This document shows positions 35,211-44,488 of a stretch of 64,000 nt of DNA, in pieces. Source of the stretch: Armatimonadota bacterium (GTDB lineage Bacteria > Armatimonadota > Fimbriimonadia > Fimbriimonadales > ATM1); NCBI GenBank assembly GCA_003577165.1, contig QEUM01000004.1, positions 394,141 through 458,140 on the forward strand, given 5' to 3'. The notes beneath the pieces are model-generated. The model was not told the origin of the DNA. It made no database searches and saw only the letters and a program-made list of their open reading frames with translations. Within the stretch, counting starts at the first letter, position 1. Each line of letters opens with the position of its first letter. Made by a program: the position numbers and the translations under genes.

Positions 35211-35867
35211 TCAGTCGATCCTCAACTTTGCGATCGCCTCTTCCAGGCTGGGAACGCCGCAAAACACGCGCTCGCCGTCCTTCCAGATGCACGGCGCTAG
35301 GTTCACCCCCCGCTCTTTCGCCTCAGGGCCGTCGGCGGTAAGGACATTAACCTCGCAGCCGCAGGTCGAAACCGCCTCATTGACGATTCGCACCGCCTCG
35401 TCGCAATTCGCGCACCCGGCGGTGAAGATTTCGATGGTGGATTTGCTCATGGTTTTCTCCTTGGATGAAGGCAGCGCGGCAGTCTCGAGGATCGCACACA
35501 GGCATTCCGATCGCGGCAACCGTCCTTCCCGCCAGGCCGCCAGTTGGGATTCCAACCGCCGACGCAGCAGGGAAAGCTCCGTAATCTCTTCGCCGATTTG
35601 CATCAGGCGCGACTCGACAATCTTCGCGACTTCCTGGCACGGCTCCGGTTTGCCCTCGATCGCTCTCAGCAAAACCCGGATCAAGCGCAAAGGGAATCGC
35701 TGCCTCTTGGCCGCAACGATCAGCCGCAGCCGCGTGAGGTCGACTTGAGAATACTCGCGGTAGCCAGAATCACGGGTCTCGGGCTTCAGCATGAGCCCCT
35801 GGCGCTCGTAAAAGCGCAGAGTTGACACACTTACGCCAGCAGCCTTCGCCACCTCGCCGATCTTCAT
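35211..35867 (-). CDS. MerR-family metal-responsive regulator fused to a thioredoxin-like domain
   Basis: The 218-residue protein starts with a MerR winged helix (GEVAKAAGVSVSTLRFYERQGLM, 4-26) and the dimerisation helix. Candidate metal ligands are C77 at its start and C122/C124 in SECLCAIL, as in Hg/Zn/Cd-type members. From residue 140 a separate thioredoxin/glutaredoxin-like domain follows, with the CxxC pair C152/C155 (TAGCANCDEA) and GVNLAPCIWKDGERVFCGVP. M140 has its own ribosome site (AAGGAG, 6 nt), so the second domain may also be made alone. A MerR-type promoter/operator lies upstream. Confidence 0.85.
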   Translation of the reverse strand: MKIGEVAKAAGVSVSTLRFYERQGLMLKPETRDSGYREYSQVDLTRLRLIVAAKRQRFPLRLIRVLLRAIEGKPEPCQEVAKIVESRLMQIGEEITELSLLRRRLESQLAAWREGRLPRSECLCAILETAALPSSKEKTMSKSTIEIFTAGCANCDEAVRIVNEAVSTCGCEVNVLTADGPEAKERGVNLAPCIWKDGERVFCGVPSLEEAIAKLRID

Positions 35868-35878
35868 CTCCTAGCCAG

Positions 35879-35908
35879 TCTCCACTATGAACCATGGTGC
35901 GGAGTCAA
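35879..35908 (-). promoter_or_regulatory. MerR-type operator and promoter
   Basis: On the minus strand TTGACT (35908-35903) overlaps the left arm of an interrupted dyad, ACTCCGCAC and GTGGAGA, spanning 35879-35904. The position and sequence resemble mer/cad/zntA-type promoters with a long spacer. The -10 is not clear. It should serve the fusion gene immediately downstream. The stretch 35905-36152 shows no supported gene. Confidence 0.5.
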
Positions 35909-36152
35909 GCCCCCAAGGCAGGTTCTTTTGCATTATCGTCAGGTTGGCGGATTCGAGTGCGTCCGAGTGTGACGCGCGCGAGTTTCAGGATCTCCTCGTA
36001 GTGCGCGGACAGATTCCGTGGGAGCAGAGCACTGTAGAAGTTTGCTCTTGAATCCGTGCGCCCCGCATTGCGGACAGCCGGGGGCACCTCGCGCGCGGGT
36101 CACAGTTGCACGATGAACCTGCTGACTGGCTTCGCGCGGCTTACTTGTCGAG

Positions 36153-36641
36153 TTATGCCTTTCGCTTCAACTTAAACGTAACCGTGCCCGCTTCTTTGCC
36201 GTCGCTGTAGCCGATCCAATCGCTCTCCATCGTGTCCTCCGAGAGAATGCGTATGCGCGCGGCGTGGATGTGCATGTCGGTGGGCTTCATGTTGGAGCCT
36301 TTCAGGAACTCGAACTCGAGCGCCTTGCCACTGCCGGGCTTGTAGATCATCGTGGGCTGATTGCCGGCCGCGCAGTAGTGAGTCATGATGAGATTTGCGC
36401 CGTCCATGTGATAGATGCTGACCATCTCCGTCGGCGTGCCGGGCAATTGAGTTTCGATCAGGGCGGTTCCTCCACCCGTGAGGCGATAGATGACCTGATT
36501 GCCGCCGGCTTCTTTGCTCTCTTCCCAAGTGCCGACGAGTTTCTTGAGTTGCTCGAAAGCCTCTTTCGGCGTGGGGCCCTTCGGGCCCGCGAGAGCGGTG
36601 ACGGCAAGCAGAAGAGCGACGGCAGAGGCGATTCGATGCAT
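36153..36641 (-). CDS. Secreted DUF1579-like protein
   Basis: The 162-residue protein has a signal peptide (MHRIASAVALLLAVTALAG). A lipocalin-like beta-rich body follows with LKKLVGTWEESKE near the start and repeated strand patterns (YRLTGGGTALIETQLPG, MVSIYHMDGANLIMTHYC), resembling the secreted DUF1579/heme-binding-like group. No function can be given. TATAAC lies 8 nt before the ATG and no ribosome site is seen. It is transcribed alone, away from the repeat-protein genes. Confidence 0.65.
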   Translation of the reverse strand: MHRIASAVALLLAVTALAGPKGPTPKEAFEQLKKLVGTWEESKEAGGNQVIYRLTGGGTALIETQLPGTPTEMVSIYHMDGANLIMTHYCAAGNQPTMIYKPGSGKALEFEFLKGSNMKPTDMHIHAARIRILSEDTMESDWIGYSDGKEAGTVTFKLKRKA

Positions 36642-36649
36642 GGCGGGAG

Positions 36650-36655
36650 GTTATA
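36650..36655 (-). promoter_or_regulatory. -10 box of the secreted DUF1579-like gene
   Basis: TATAAC on the minus strand ends 8 nt before the ATG at 36641, again without a ribosome site. Confidence 0.4.
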
Positions 36656-36909
36656 CCAGGGGGTGGACGCGGGCGAATCCGGGCACGCGTATGGTGCTTC
36701 GGGGGCGAGAGGCCGGCATTTTTGCGGGTTCTCTATTAGCGCGTTCCCGCCGGGGCGTTCCTTTGTTGGACAATAGACTGCAGGAAGTCCCGGTAGGGAG
36801 AGGGTCGCACGGCAGTCATCAGGCAGACGAGCGGGCGCACCCCTTCTTGCGATTCGGGCCAGACTTCGCATCCACAAATCCACAAACACTCATTTGAGGG
36901 AGGGACATG

Positions 36910-38891
36910 ATGAGATCTCTGACATCTCTTATTGCGATCGTATGCCTTGGCGTTTTGGTACTCGTTTTCTTCCACAGTCCCGTGCGGGGCGAAGACGTCG
37001 TCGTTCTTTCGGGTCGCGTGCAGGGGGATGCGCCCGAAGGGAAATTTCCTGTGGCGTTTCACTTTTTCGACAAGGGGAACCGCGCCCTCGTGCACCGAGT
37101 TGCCGGGGAGTTGGTGGTTCACTCCGATTCGTACGAGATTGCCTTGCGGCCTGGCCCGTTGAGCAGCGGGGGCGAGTTCTATGTGATGGCCACTTCACCA
37201 GAGGTGGAGTTGGATTGGTATCAGGGTCAACCTGCTGAGGCTTGGGGCCTCGTTCGCTTGCAGCCTACGAGCCCTGGGATTCCGCAGACTGGCCATGTGA
37301 ACGTCAGCGGCACGCTGATCGCTGGCGCGATAAAAACGAATGCGTTTCAGATGGCCACGGGCGCTTCGGCGGGGCGCGTTCTCACCTCGGATGCTTCGGG
37401 GAACGGGATGTGGCAGGAGCTTCCTCCTCCGTCAGGCGCAGCGGGGGGGATTTGTTAGGGTCATATCCTAACCCGTCGGTAGATGGACTGCAGGGTCGCG
37501 CGGTCGCGAGCACGGCTCCCACCACCGGACAGGCGCTGAAATGGGACGGCAGCGCGTGGTCGCCTGGCGCTGATCTGCGAGATTCCTTTTGGCAGGCGGC
37601 GGGACTGGACATCTTCTACGCCGCGGGCGAGGTGGGGATTGGCGTCAGCCTCCCTCTTTACCGCCTTCATGTTGAAACAAGCACCGGAAGTCGCGCCATC
37701 TTCGGAGATCATACGGGCACCACTGGCCTTAACTACGGCGGCAGGTTTGAGAGCGCCAGCACATCGGGCCTCGGGGTCTTTGGCTGGGCAACCGCCACCA
37801 CCGGCACCACCTACGGCGTGCACGGGCAAAGCGCCAGCACATCGGGCATAGGCGTTTCTGGCACGGCAACCGCCACCGGCACCGGCACCACATATGGCGG
37901 AAGGTTCCAAAGCGACAGCCAAAATGGCAGGGGCATTTACGGGGTGGCAACCGCGACCGGCGGTACCACCTACGGCGTCTATGGGTCAACCCCCAGCACA
38001 TCGGGCAGTGCCGTGTTCGGCTTTGCATCAGCCACCACCGGCTTCAACTACGGCGGGAGGTTTGAAAGCGACAGCACATCAGGTCGAGCCGTCTTGGGCT
38101 GGGCAACCGCCGGAACCGGCTCCACCTTCGGCGTGTGGGGGATATGCGAGAGCACCGCGGGCATAGGCGTCCTCGGCGAGGCGAATGCCACCACCGGCAC
38201 CAACTACGGCGGGAGGTTTGAAAGCGCCAGCACATCGGGCCGAGGCGTTTACGGCGCGGCAACTGCCACAAGCGGCACCACCTTCGGCGTGTATGGGGCA
38301 AGTGCCAGCCCTTCGGGCTTTGGCGTGTATTCAGTTGGAGACTTCGCTGCGACTGGCACGAAGTCGTTCCAGATCGACCACCCGCTGTGGCCGGAGACCC
38401 ACTACCTCAATCACTTCTGCACGGAGGCGCCGGAACCCCTCAACGCCTACAGTGGGAACGTGGTCACCGACGCACGGGGCTATGCGACGGTGCAGTTGCC
38501 GGACTACTTCGATTCGATCAACCGTGACTTTCGCTATCAACTTACGGTGATCGACGACAGCGATGACTTCGTGTTGGCGAAGGTGGTGCGCAAGATTCAG
38601 AACAATCAGTTCGTGATTCGCACAAACAAGCCGCGTGTCGAAGTCTCGTGGGAAGTGAAGGGCATTCGCAACGATCCCTATGTTCGGAAGTACGGGTACG
38701 AGACCGAACAGGAGAAGGAGGACGAGATCAAGGGCAAGTACCTCCATCCCGAACTATACGGAATGCCGAAGCAGTACGGGATTCACTACCTGCCGGACGC
38801 GGACGATGAGAGGCTCTCCGATCAACGACGTTCGAAATCTCCGCAGACCAATCGAGGACCGAGGACGACCAAGTCGCCTAAGGCGCGCTGA
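36910..38891 (+). pseudogene. Repeat-rich secreted surface protein, frame broken at a G7 tract
   Basis: The first frame runs from ATG 36910 (behind GGGAGGG) to a stop at 37458. It encodes a signal segment, a domain beginning EDVVVLSGRVQGDAPEGKFP, and a linker. At the G7 tract 37443-37449 the homologous continuation (GGDLLGSYPNPSVDGLQGRAV) lies in the -1 frame, open to 38891. That part has ~26-residue glycine-rich repeats (TTYGVYG-type) and the C-terminal domain KSFQIDHPLWPETHYLNHFC. One extra G would restore a protein of ~660 residues. The intact paralogue lies directly downstream. It could be phase variation, a true mutation or a sequencing error. Confidence 0.75.
37443..37449 (+). repeat. 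G7 homopolymer at the frame break
   Basis: Seven G residues, between the signal-bearing and repeat-bearing parts of the surface-protein gene. Eight would join the two frames. Confidence 0.9.
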
Positions 38892-38902
38892 CCTTCGGGT
38901 TC

Positions 38903-38935
38903 GAGGGGCCGGCGCCATCGGCGCCGGCCCCTCGG
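38903..38935 (+). terminator. Strong hairpin after the first repeat-protein gene
   Basis: A 15-bp perfect GC stem (38903-38917 with 38921-38935) with a 3-nt loop, 12 nt past the stop, without a T tract. The rest of the gap to 39175 is the leader of the second gene, which resembles the leader of the first over its last ~200 nt (both contain TTTTTGC-GGTTCTCT and ACAAATCC-AAAACACTCATTTGA-like blocks). Confidence 0.55.
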
Positions 38936-39174
38936 CCGGAGGCGGCCTGAGTGCGGCTCGGCCCTGCGCCCACCAGGGTGCGGGGCCAGAATTTTTGCTG
39001 GTTCTCTTGTGAATTAATCTCGCCCGGGCCCTGTCTCGTTAAATAATTGACGGCAAGAAGTTCCGGGAGGGTGGGCTCCGATGGCAAGCCTTCAGGCAGG
39101 CTCACCTTCTCCATCCACAAGATGGCGACTTCGCATGTACAAATCCAAAAACACTCATTTGACGGAGGAATTTG

Positions 39175-41874
39175 ATGAGATCCTTGACATCTCTTCTTTC
39201 ACTTGTTGTTCTTGGCGTTTTGGTACTCGTTCTTCTTCACACTCCTGGTAGAGGCGAGGACGTCGTCGTTCTTTCGGGTCGCGTTGAGGGAGAGGCGCCT
39301 GAAGGGAAGTTTCCCGTCGGGTTCCACTTTTTCGACAAAGAGAAGCGCGATCTCGTGCATCGAGCGGTAGGAGAGTTGGAAGTTCGCTCGGGCAAGTACA
39401 CAGCCTCCTTGCCACAAGGCCCACTGCGAGATGGCGGTGAGTACTACGTGCTGGCCACTTCTCCTGAGGTGGAGATTGAGTCGTATCAGGGTCAACCTGC
39501 TGAGGCTTGGGGCCTCGTTCGCCTGCAGCCCTCGACTCCTGGGATTCAGCAGACGGGTCACGTGAACGTGAGCGGGACTTTGATCGCAGGCGCAGTGAAG
39601 ACGGATGCTCTGCAAATGGCCACGGGCGCCGCCGCGGGTAGCGTCTTGACGAGCGATGCGAGTGGCAACGCGAGTTGGCAACCGCTTCCTCCTGGCGCGT
39701 CTCTGTGGGCTCTGTCGGGCAGCCACATCTTCAACAGCAACTCGGGCTTCGTTGGGATTGGCACCACTTCGCCCGCTTATCCACTGCATGTGGTGACCAG
39801 CAGCGGCGGACGAGCGATCTATGGTGTCAATACCGGGACCACCGGAATCATGTACGGCGTGTTGGGTGAGGCGACTGCCGCCACTGGCGCCGCGTATGGC
39901 GTGGCGGGCCAAACCTCCAGCACGGGCGGAGTCGGCGTGTTCGGTTTGGCGACCGCCGCCACCGGATCGGCATGGGGTGTGTATGGACGAAGCGAGAGCA
40001 CGGGAGATGGGCGGGGAGTCGTGGGCGTCGCTATCGGCGCGAGCGGACCCACCACGGGGACGGTTGGGGCGAGTTTGAGTCCCGATGGTCGCGGAGTGTG
40101 GGGCGTGACTTACGCCCAGACCGGAACCAACTACGGGGTCTTCGGCGAGAGCGCAAGCTCCTCGGGAAGGGGAGTGTACGGTCTAGTTACTGCCGCGAGC
40201 GGAAACACCTATGGCGTGTATGGACGAAGCGCGAGCCCATCCGGCACGGGTGTGTTCGGTGAGAACATCTCCAACACGGGCGTGACCTACGGGATGTGGG
40301 GGCAGACTTCCAGTCCCGACGGCCGAGGCGTTTACGGCGTTGCAAGCGCGACGACCGGTACCAACTTCGGAGTGTATGGCTACACTGCGAGCACCGACGG
40401 AAGGGGCGTTGCCGGCCATGCGTCTGCCGCGACTGGCGCCACATACGGTGTAATTGGGCTGAGCGTGAGCACAAGCGGCACGGGTGTGTTCGGTGAGAAT
40501 ACGGCCGCTAACGGGAACACCTACGGCGTCCGAGGACACAGCGCCAGCACATCGGGTGGAGGAGTTCATGGCATCGCCTCCGCAAGCAGCGGTCTAACGT
40601 TTGGTGTCATCGGGACGAGCGTGAGTCCTGACGGTCGAGGCGTGTACGGATCGGCAACGTCGACTACCGGAGCCTCCGCTGGCGTGTCTGGTGTCACCCT
40701 TAGCTCGTCGGGTACGGGTGTGTCCGGCCAGGCAATCGCTGCCAGCGGCATCAACTTCGGCGTCCATGGCTTGACGGGCAGCACCTCTGGAAGGGGCGTG
40801 GCCGGTGAGGCATCCGCGACCAGCGGTTCGACCTACGGATTGTTCGGGCTAAGTCGAAGCACCTCTGGCACAGGCGTGTACGGGGTAACGACCGCTACGA
40901 GCGGAACCACGTACGGGGTATTCGGACTGAACCAGAGTCCGGATGGCGCGGGAGTATATGGCGAGAACTCGAGTACTTCCGCGGTCGGCACGCGCGGCGT
41001 GTATGGACTAAGTCGTAGCCCGGACGGCATCGGCGTGTACGGCGAGGTGTCGAACATCAGCGGGATTACCCACGGTGTTTACGGAAGGAGCCTTAGTCCC
41101 TCTGGCAGGGGAGTGACCGGCGAGGCTGCTTGGGTTACGGGAACTACGTACGGAGTCTTCGGGCACAGCGTGAGTCCCGACGGAAGGGGCGTGTATGGTG
41201 TGGCGACGTCGACGAGTGGGCCATCCATCGGCGTGTTAGGCGGGTGTGATAGCCCGGTGGGCTACGGGGTCTTCGGGGTCGAGCCTTCGGGCGCAGCAGG
41301 GCATGCGGTTTACGCCCTGGGCTCCTTTGCAGCAACGGGCACGAAGTCGTTCCAGATCGACCACCCGCTGTGGCCGGAAACCCACTACCTCAATCACTTC
41401 TGCACGGAGGCGCCGGAACCCCTCAACGCCTACAGCGGAAACGTGGTCACCGACGCACGCGGCTACGCCACCGTGCGACTGCCGGACTACTTCGATTCGA
41501 TCAACCGTGACTTTCGCTACCAACTTACGGTGATCGACGACAGCGACGACTTCGTGTTGGCGAAGGTGGTGCGAGAGATTCGAGACAACGAGTTTGTGAT
41601 CCGCACCAACAAGCCCCGCGTGAAAGTCTCGTGGGAAGTGAAGGGCATTCGCAACGATCCCTATGTTCGGAAGTACGGGTACGAGACCGAACAGGAGAAG
41701 GAAGACGAGATCAAGGGCAAGTACCTCCATCCCGATCTCTATGGAATGCCGAAGGAGTACGGCATCCACTACCGCCCAGTTGACCTCTCCGGACCGCGTA
41801 CGCAGAGCCGTGATCAGAAACTGTCTCAGAACAACGGAGGACCGAAGACGACCAAGTCGCCAAAGCCGCGCTAA
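39175..41874 (+). CDS. Large repeat-rich secreted surface protein
   Basis: The 899-residue protein has an uncleaved or cleavable N-terminal hydrophobic segment (LLSLVVLGVLVLVLLHT) and the domain EDVVVLSGRVEGEAPEGKFP of its upstream paralogue. About 18 glycine-rich repeats of ~26 residues (GVYGxxTATSGTTYGVxGxSxSxxG) follow at about 215-735, then a conserved C-terminal domain starting KSFQIDHPLWPETHYLNHFC. The repeats suggest a beta-solenoid; the C-terminal domain resembles the chaperone-like ends of tail-fibre or adhesin proteins. ATG 39175 follows GGAGG by 6 nt. Function is probably surface binding. A bidirectional terminator lies after it. Confidence 0.8.
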   Translation: MRSLTSLLSLVVLGVLVLVLLHTPGRGEDVVVLSGRVEGEAPEGKFPVGFHFFDKEKRDLVHRAVGELEVRSGKYTASLPQGPLRDGGEYYVLATSPEVEIESYQGQPAEAWGLVRLQPSTPGIQQTGHVNVSGTLIAGAVKTDALQMATGAAAGSVLTSDASGNASWQPLPPGASLWALSGSHIFNSNSGFVGIGTTSPAYPLHVVTSSGGRAIYGVNTGTTGIMYGVLGEATAATGAAYGVAGQTSSTGGVGVFGLATAATGSAWGVYGRSESTGDGRGVVGVAIGASGPTTGTVGASLSPDGRGVWGVTYAQTGTNYGVFGESASSSGRGVYGLVTAASGNTYGVYGRSASPSGTGVFGENISNTGVTYGMWGQTSSPDGRGVYGVASATTGTNFGVYGYTASTDGRGVAGHASAATGATYGVIGLSVSTSGTGVFGENTAANGNTYGVRGHSASTSGGGVHGIASASSGLTFGVIGTSVSPDGRGVYGSATSTTGASAGVSGVTLSSSGTGVSGQAIAASGINFGVHGLTGSTSGRGVAGEASATSGSTYGLFGLSRSTSGTGVYGVTTATSGTTYGVFGLNQSPDGAGVYGENSSTSAVGTRGVYGLSRSPDGIGVYGEVSNISGITHGVYGRSLSPSGRGVTGEAAWVTGTTYGVFGHSVSPDGRGVYGVATSTSGPSIGVLGGCDSPVGYGVFGVEPSGAAGHAVYALGSFAATGTKSFQIDHPLWPETHYLNHFCTEAPEPLNAYSGNVVTDARGYATVRLPDYFDSINRDFRYQLTVIDDSDDFVLAKVVREIRDNEFVIRTNKPRVKVSWEVKGIRNDPYVRKYGYETEQEKEDEIKGKYLHPDLYGMPKEYGIHYRPVDLSGPRTQSRDQKLSQNNGGPKTTKSPKPR

Positions 41875-41929
41875 CCATTGCGAAAAGGGAGCGAGGTGAT
41901 GCGCAGGTCGGCATCTCGGTTCTTTGCGT

Positions 41930-41964
41930 GAGTGACGGGCGGTACCCGCGTGCCCCCGTCACTC
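41930..41964. terminator. Bidirectional terminator between convergent genes
   Basis: A 10-bp stem (41930-41939 with 41955-41964) lies between the stops of the repeat-protein gene (plus) and pnkp (minus), adjacent to the latter. Confidence 0.6.
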
Positions 41965-41965
41965 T

Positions 41966-44488
41966 CTACAGCCGCGGATCCACCGGCTCACTCTCAAGGG
42001 CGAGAACGCCGAACACGCACTCGTGCACTTGGCTTGGGTGGGCGTTTTCGACGAACCTGCGCAGGGCCTCGATGCCGAGCGCGAACTCGCGAATGGCGAG
42101 ACCTCGTTTGCGCGTCAGTCCTCGCTGGCGGAGTCGCGTTAGGTTCTCGGGTTCGAGGTACTCGGGGCCGTAGACAATGCGCAAGTACTCAGGACCACGA
42201 CATTTGACTGCCGGTTGAATCAACCGTCCCTTGTGACGGGCGACGAAATTCATCGGCTTGACAACGATTCCCTCACCGCCGGAAGACACAAGCGATTCCC
42301 ACCATTCGCAGGCCTCACGCCGCTGTTCCGGATCAGCCAGGAGCACTGTGCGGTTCTTCGTCTTTTGGAAGAGGTTCGGATCGGCTTCGCAAAGACGCTC
42401 ACAGGCTGCAACATGCCATCGGTGATCTTTGTCGATGTGGACCTTGCCTTCGCTCGCCATGAGATGGAATGGAGCCAATTTCAGATCTTCGATAAGGTTC
42501 ACCGGCCAGCAGTAGCGCCGATATGCATCGCGGAATCGCCTTGCGCTCTCGGAGCGACGCTCGGCAAGGGCGACGATCTCATCGGAGCCTTCGATACTGC
42601 GTGACTTCAACTTGTCGGCGACTCGCGACAAGGCGTGCGAGAAGTTCTCTGCTGCCGCTCCGACGGGTGCATATTGATCCCGAAGCAGGCCGACGGCTTT
42701 CGCCGACCAAGGCATGAGTTCCATGTCCAGCAGCATCCAGTCAGACTCGAGATGTTCGAAGATGCCTGCAGTATCTGCCGCGCGAACGATGCGACCGACG
42801 ATCTGCCTTTCCCATTCGATGTCCTCGAAGAACCGCCGACCCGTTCGGGTTGTGATGACTCCCATCTCGCCCGTTTCGACGCCGAATCGACGGCGTGCCG
42901 TATCAGGGCTCCGACAGACGACGGCAACCGCGCGAGAACCCATGTGCTTCTCCTCGCAGATCACTTCCTCGATTTCGCACTCTTCGTAATACTGGAACGC
43001 TTCCTCCGGGTATTCGAGGCATCCCTCCCGCCGAGAAGTTGCGCAGGGAGACATCGTCGGCGGGAGGTAGATCAGCCAGCGAGGATCACAGGCGAACCGG
43101 GACATCACCTCCAAGGCAGCGATTGCGTTCTCCTCGCGGATCGTAACTCGGCCTGCGAGTTCTGTTTCGATCGAACGGCGGCCGAGAACATCCTGGATGT
43201 CGAGAAGTTCGTCCGAGCGCGTGGGCTCGACATCAATGGAGGGGGGGCGGATCGGCTCGACGTAGGTCGCGCGCGCGGGAACGCTCACGATCTCCTTTTC
43301 CGGATACCGAAGGGCAGTCAGTGATCCGCCAAAGCAGCAGCCCGTGTCGATGTCGATCGTGTTGTTCACCCACTGCGGCGAGATGACGGGCACGTGGCCG
43401 TGCACCACAAGCGCGCGCCCGCGGTAGTTCCTCGCCCACTCGTACCGAATCGGCAAGCCGAACTCGTCGACTTCGCCGGTCGTCTCGCCGTAGAGGCAGA
43501 ACTTACGCACGACGGCGGAGCCCCGGCCCTGCATGCTTGTAGGCAGCCCCGCGTGCGCCACGCACAAGTTTCCATTATCGAGAACGAGATGGCTGACGAG
43601 CGCTTCCAGAAAGTCCGCGACCTCGGCACAGAATTCAGGAGTCTCACTCTGAACGGCCTCAAGTGTTTCCCTCAATCCGTGTCCCAATCCGACTTTCGCG
43701 CCTCGAAGTGCTTTCACTAATCGGATGTCGTGGTTTCCGGGTACGCAAAGAGCGCGGCCTGCCTTGACCGCACTCATCACGAACTTGAGCACGCCCACCG
43801 GATCCGGACCGCGATCCACAAGATCGCCGACGAAGACGATCATCCTTCCGTCAGGATGCGTCGGCTCAGGTTCGAGAGTCCACCCCAGTTTCTCAAGAAG
43901 CGCTTTGAGCTCGACCAGGCATCCGTGGACGTCGCCGATGATGTCGAACGGTCCAGTGAGGTCCGGCCGCCGACTCCAAAGTCGCTCCGTAAAGACTTCG
44001 ATGTCGTCCGAATCTTCCGGTCGGATGAAGTACACCTTGTGCCAACGCTCGGCTTTCAGCTGCCGGATCGTTCTCCGGAGGTCCATGCGTTGATTGCGCA
44101 CGACGTGGCGGCCGAATTGGCGGTTCGGTCGCTGGGCATTTCGTTCGTGGCACACGCTTTCAGGTGTATCGAAGACGATGGCAACCCTCAGCGCGTGCCA
44201 CTCGTTGGCGATTCGAATGAGGCGTTTGCGATGTTCCTGTTGAACGTTTGTTGCATCCACCACAGTGAGGCGTCCGATCTCCAAGCGCTTTGCGAGCATA
44301 TAGTAGAGCGCGTCGAACGCTTCCGCAGAGTGCTCTTGACTCTCTTCGTCATCACACACATATCCGCGGAAGGTGTCGCTGCTGAGAACTTGCGTTGGCA
44401 GAAAGTGTTTCCGGGCAAACGTCGACTTGCCGGAACCACTTGCGCCGATAAGCGCCACCATCGAGAACTCAGGAATTGCGATTCTCAT
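41966..44488 (-). CDS. pnkp: Polynucleotide kinase-phosphatase-ligase (Pnkp) of the bacterial RNA repair system
   Basis: Pnkp heals and seals broken RNA ends together with Hen1. The 840-residue protein has all three modules: the 5' kinase with the P-loop GASGSGKST (14-22), the metallo-phosphatase with GDVHG, GDLVDRGPD and GNHD (about 185-270), and a C-terminal adenylyltransferase/ligase-type module with the lysine motif EEKHMGSRA and FEDIEWER. Its length is that of the Clostridium thermocellum-type enzyme. The start overlaps the hen1 stop by ATGA. Substrates are tRNAs or other RNAs cut by ribotoxins. Confidence 0.95.
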   Translation of the reverse strand: MRIAIPEFSMVALIGASGSGKSTFARKHFLPTQVLSSDTFRGYVCDDEESQEHSAEAFDALYYMLAKRLEIGRLTVVDATNVQQEHRKRLIRIANEWHALRVAIVFDTPESVCHERNAQRPNRQFGRHVVRNQRMDLRRTIRQLKAERWHKVYFIRPEDSDDIEVFTERLWSRRPDLTGPFDIIGDVHGCLVELKALLEKLGWTLEPEPTHPDGRMIVFVGDLVDRGPDPVGVLKFVMSAVKAGRALCVPGNHDIRLVKALRGAKVGLGHGLRETLEAVQSETPEFCAEVADFLEALVSHLVLDNGNLCVAHAGLPTSMQGRGSAVVRKFCLYGETTGEVDEFGLPIRYEWARNYRGRALVVHGHVPVISPQWVNNTIDIDTGCCFGGSLTALRYPEKEIVSVPARATYVEPIRPPSIDVEPTRSDELLDIQDVLGRRSIETELAGRVTIREENAIAALEVMSRFACDPRWLIYLPPTMSPCATSRREGCLEYPEEAFQYYEECEIEEVICEEKHMGSRAVAVVCRSPDTARRRFGVETGEMGVITTRTGRRFFEDIEWERQIVGRIVRAADTAGIFEHLESDWMLLDMELMPWSAKAVGLLRDQYAPVGAAAENFSHALSRVADKLKSRSIEGSDEIVALAERRSESARRFRDAYRRYCWPVNLIEDLKLAPFHLMASEGKVHIDKDHRWHVAACERLCEADPNLFQKTKNRTVLLADPEQRREACEWWESLVSSGGEGIVVKPMNFVARHKGRLIQPAVKCRGPEYLRIVYGPEYLEPENLTRLRQRGLTRKRGLAIREFALGIEALRRFVENAHPSQVHECVFGVLALESEPVDPRL

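Noticed and set aside
35905..36087. Short minus-strand open frame between the MerR fusion and the DUF1579-like gene
   Set aside because: No ribosome site or family, and it overlaps the MerR-type promoter region.
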